Source of the DNA: CBDAKK01 sp965216965
GTDB taxonomy: Bacteria; Spirochaetota; Spirochaetia; WTKD01; G963693115
Direction of reading: 5' to 3'
NCBI GenBank assembly: GCA_965216965.1
Contig: CBDCGX010000033.1
Location: 1-9,625 of the forward strand
DNA: 9,625 nucleotides
The translations under genes and the position numbers were made by a program. Under the pieces are notes generated by a model. It was not told where the DNA came from. It did not search any database and saw only the letters and a program-made list of their open reading frames with translations. Positions 6,775 through 9,625 of this stretch are shown one piece after another (position 1 is the first letter of the stretch; each line of letters starts with the position of its first letter).

Positions 6775-9396
6775 TTTTTTGGTGAATAGATATTCTCAGT
6801 TGGAATTGAGGATGCAATGACGTTTTGGTGAATAGATATTCTGTTGGAATTGAGGATGCAATGACGTTTTAGTGAATATACATTCTGTTGGAACAGGTTC
6901 ATTTTTTGGTGAATAGATATTCTGTTGGAATTGAGGTTGCCATGACGTTTTGGTGAGTTGGAATTGAGGTGCCATGATGTTTTGGTGAATAGATATTCTG
7001 TTGGAATTGAGGATGCCATGACGTTTTGGTGAATAGATATTCTCAGTTGGAATTGAGGATGCCATGACGTTTTGGTGAATAGATATTCTGTTGGAATAGA
7101 GGATGTCATGACGTTTTGGTGAATAGATATTCTGTTGGAATTGAGGATGCAATGATGTTTTGGTGAATAGATATTCTGTTGGAATAGAGGATGTCATGAA
7201 ATAGATATTCTAAGTTGGAATTGAGGATGCAATGACGTTTTGGTGAATAATATTCTGTTGGAATTGAGGATGTCATGACGTTTTGGTGAATAGATATTCT
7301 GTTGGAATTGAGGATATTCTGTTGGAATTGAGGATGCCATGACGTTTTGGTGAATTATTCTGTTGGAATTGAGGATGTCATGACGTTTTGGTGAATAGAT
7401 ATTCTGTTGGAATAGAGGATGCCATGACGTTTTGGTGAATATATATTCTGTTGGAATTGAGGATGTCATGACGTTTTAGTGAATAGATATTCTGTTGGAA
7501 TTGAGGATGCCATGACGTTTTGGTGAATAGATATTCTGTTGGAATTGAGGATGCCATGACGTTTTGGTGAATAGATATTCTGTTGGAATTGAGGATGCCA
7601 TGACGTTTTAGTGAATAGATATTCTGTTGGAATTGAGGATGCCATGACGTTTTGGTGAATATATATTGAGGATCCATGACGTTTTGGTAAATAGATATTC
7701 TAAGTCAGAATTGAGGATATCATAACGTTTTGGTGAATATATATTCTATTGGAATTGAGGATGTCATGACGTTTTGGTGAATAGATATTCTGTTGGAATT
7801 GAGGATGCCATGATGTTTTGGTGAATAGATATTCTGTTGGAATTGAGGATGCCATGATGTTTTGGTGAATAGATATTCTGTTGGAATTGAGGATGCCATG
7901 ACGTTTTGGTGAATATATATTCTGTTGGAATTGAGGATGCCATGATGTTTTGGTGAATAGATATTCTGTCAGAATTGAGGATGCCATGACGTTTTGGTGA
8001 ATAGATATTCTGTTGGAATTGAGGATGTCATGACGTTTTGGTGAATAGATATTCTGTTGGAATTGAGGATGCATGACGTTTTGGTGAATAGATATTCTGT
8101 TGGAATTGAGGATCATGAGGTTGGAATGAGGATATCATGACGTTTTGGTGAATAGATATTCTGTTGGAATTGAGGATGCCATGACGTTTTGGTGAATAGA
8201 TATTCTGTCAGAATTGAGGATGCCATGACGTTTTGGTGAATAGATATTCTGTTGGAATTGAGGATGCCATGACGTTTTGGTGAATAGATATTCTGTTGGA
8301 ATTGAGGATGTCATGACGTTTTGGTGAATATATATTCTGTTGGAATTGAGGATGCCATGACGTTTTGGTGAATAGATATTCTGTTGGAATTGAGGATGCC
8401 ATGACGTTTTGGTGAATATATATTCTGTTGGAATTGAGGATGCCATGACGTTTTAGTGAATAGATATTCTGTTGGAATTGAGGATGCCATGACGTTTTGG
8501 TGAATAGATATTCTGTTGGAATTGAGGATGTCATGACGTTTTGGTGAATAGATATTCTGTTGGAATTGAGGATGACCATGACGTTTTAGTGAATAGATAT
8601 TCTGTTGGAATTGAGGATGCCATGACGTTTTGGTGAATAGATATTCTGTTGGAATTGAGGATGCCATGACGTTTTGGTGAATAGATATTCTGTTGGAATT
8701 GAGGATCATGACGTTTTAGTGAAGGATATTCTGTTGGAATTGAGGATGCCATGACGTTTTGGTGAATAGATATTCTGTTGGAATTGAGGATTTCATGACG
8801 TTTTGGTGAATATATATTCTGTTGGAATTGAGGATGTCATGACGTTTTGGTGAATAGATATTCTGTTGGAATTGAGGATGCCATGACGTTTTAGTGAATA
8901 GATATTTTTGGTGAATAGATTTTCTGAATAGATATTCTGTTGGAATTGAGGATGCCATGACGTTTTGGTGAATAGATATTCTGTTGGAATTGAGGATGCC
9001 ATGACGTTTTAGTGAATAGATATTCTGTTGGAATTGAGGATGCCATGACGTTTTGGTGAATAGATATTCTGTTAAGTCAGAATTGAGGATGCCATGACGT
9101 TTTGGTGAATAGATATTCTGTTGGAATTGAGGATGCCATGACGTTTTGGTGAATAGATATTCTGAGGTCATGAATTGAGGATGCCATGACGTTTTGGTGA
9201 ATAGATATTCTGTTGGAATTGAGGATGCCATGACGTTTTGGTGAATAGATATTCTGTTGGAATTGAGGATTCATGACGTTTTGGTTAATGAGGATATCAT
9301 GACGTTTTGGTGAATAGATATTCTAAGTCGGAACTGAGGATGCCATGACGTTTTAGTGAATATATATTCTAAGTTGGAATTAAGGATGTCATGATA
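6775..9396. repeat. Satellite B: 44-bp tandem repeat, ~60 copies
   Basis: The unit reads TTGGAATTGAGGATGCCATG, ACGTTTTGGTGAATAGATAT, TCTG, with an exact 44-base period across most of the array (for example 7501 to 7545). Common variants are GCCATGAC/GTCATGAC, TTGGTG/TTAGTG, GAATAGATATTC/GAATATATATTC and GACG/GATG. Internally truncated units cluster near 6950, 7200, 7310, 7350, 7665, 8110, 8705, 8905, 9070, 9165 and 9285. The two edges are the most degraded, as expected for unequal exchange. The unit has no stop in any minus-strand frame, which creates long artificial open frames there. It is unrelated to satellite A and not a family I recognise. Confidence 0.97.
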
Positions 9397-9440
9397 TATC
9401 ACTCATCCGTAGTCCAAACTGCCATTATTTCTTACCGGAG

Positions 9441-9625
9441 GAGTGAGATGTAGCTCCGTGGTTAGAGCGTTTGCTCATTGTGCTAATCAAAAAGAGTAGC
9501 TCATGTAGTAGCGGAAGCGGGTTTCTTCTCGCTATCTGAGTGGTCCTTTACCATATATCTGATGCCATATAACCGTAAATAAAATGTGTTGAGTGCATCA
9601 TTAAATAAAACATTTCCATCCTTCA
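9441..9625 (+). mobile_element. tRNA-derived SINE with internal deletion, truncated by window end
   Basis: The head GAGATGTAGCTCCGTGGTTAG contains a good pol III A box (TAGCTCCGTGG, 9451-9461). A B box expected 30-40 bases further is absent; at 9480 the sequence jumps to TGCTAATCAAAAAGAGTAGC, which I recall as lying far inside the full-length element. The conserved body TAGC..CATG..GCGG.AGCGGGTTTCTTCTC and the tail TCCTTTACCATAT..GATGCCATATAACCG..AATGTGTTGAGTGCATCATTAAATAAAACATTTCC follow. The element is therefore deleted between the tRNA-like head and the 3' body. Its tail is the source sequence type for the intronic array at 1961-2352. The family name is uncertain (molluscan SINE). Confidence 0.85.

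Noticed and set aside
6759..9274. Many minus-strand open frames of 65-171 codons with IPTEYLFTKTSWHPQFQQN-type repeats
   Set aside because: They are satellite B read in a stop-free strand; the same peptide appears in every frame and truncated units shift the frame at random.
9441..9480. Functional tRNA gene
   Set aside because: Only an A-box-like head is present; no B box, anticodon arm or acceptor stem closure. It is the SINE head.

Overview
This is eukaryotic, repeat-rich genomic DNA, most likely from a mollusc and probably a gastropod. The coding sequence is interrupted by a GT...AG intron, there is no operon-like packing, and long AT-rich spacers and microsatellites are present. A short interspersed element (SINE) with a tRNA-like head and a tail of the type '...GTGTTGAGTGC...TTAAATAAAACATTTCC' recurs; I recognise this family from memory of molluscan genomes. 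No bacterial gene, CRISPR array or phage-like system is present.

The only supported gene is the 3' part of a monocarboxylate transporter (MCT, SLC16 family) on the + strand. A long exon (423-1794) and a terminal exon (2386-2576) are separated by a 591-bp intron. Together they encode 520 residues, from the end of TM4 through TM12, including an unusually long (~220 aa) TM6-TM7 cytoplasmic loop that itself carries two small in-frame tandem repeats. The first exons (TM1-TM4) lie upstream of the window.

Layout. 1-422: upstream intron with a decayed SINE tail, GA microsatellite, a 220-base polypurine tract, and a decayed duplicate of the splice-acceptor region. 423-2576: transporter exons; the intron between them holds five tandem copies of the SINE 3' tail, each with an AATAAA hexamer. 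2577-2661: start of the 3' UTR. 2662-4556: satellite A, an 89-bp unit in about 21 copies with a 267-bp (three-unit) higher-order pattern. Each unit contains two inverted repeats, and the closing pair of one of them co-varies among copies. 4557-4900: decayed ~120-bp repeats, apparently including old SINE tails. 4900-6150: AT-rich, non-coding, with a CT microsatellite. 6158-6212: AAT microsatellite. 6213-6411: short imperfect repeats. 6415-6615: a decayed, minus-oriented tRNA-derived SINE. 6775-9396: satellite B, a 44-bp unit in about 60 copies, unrelated to satellite A. 9441-9625: an internally deleted SINE with recognisable tRNA-like head and 3' tail, running off the window.

The most unusual material is not the gene but the repeat biology: two unrelated satellites close behind one gene, a SINE tail that has become a tandem array inside an intron, and a satellite whose variants preserve base pairing in a hairpin. 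All functional readings of these are inference.
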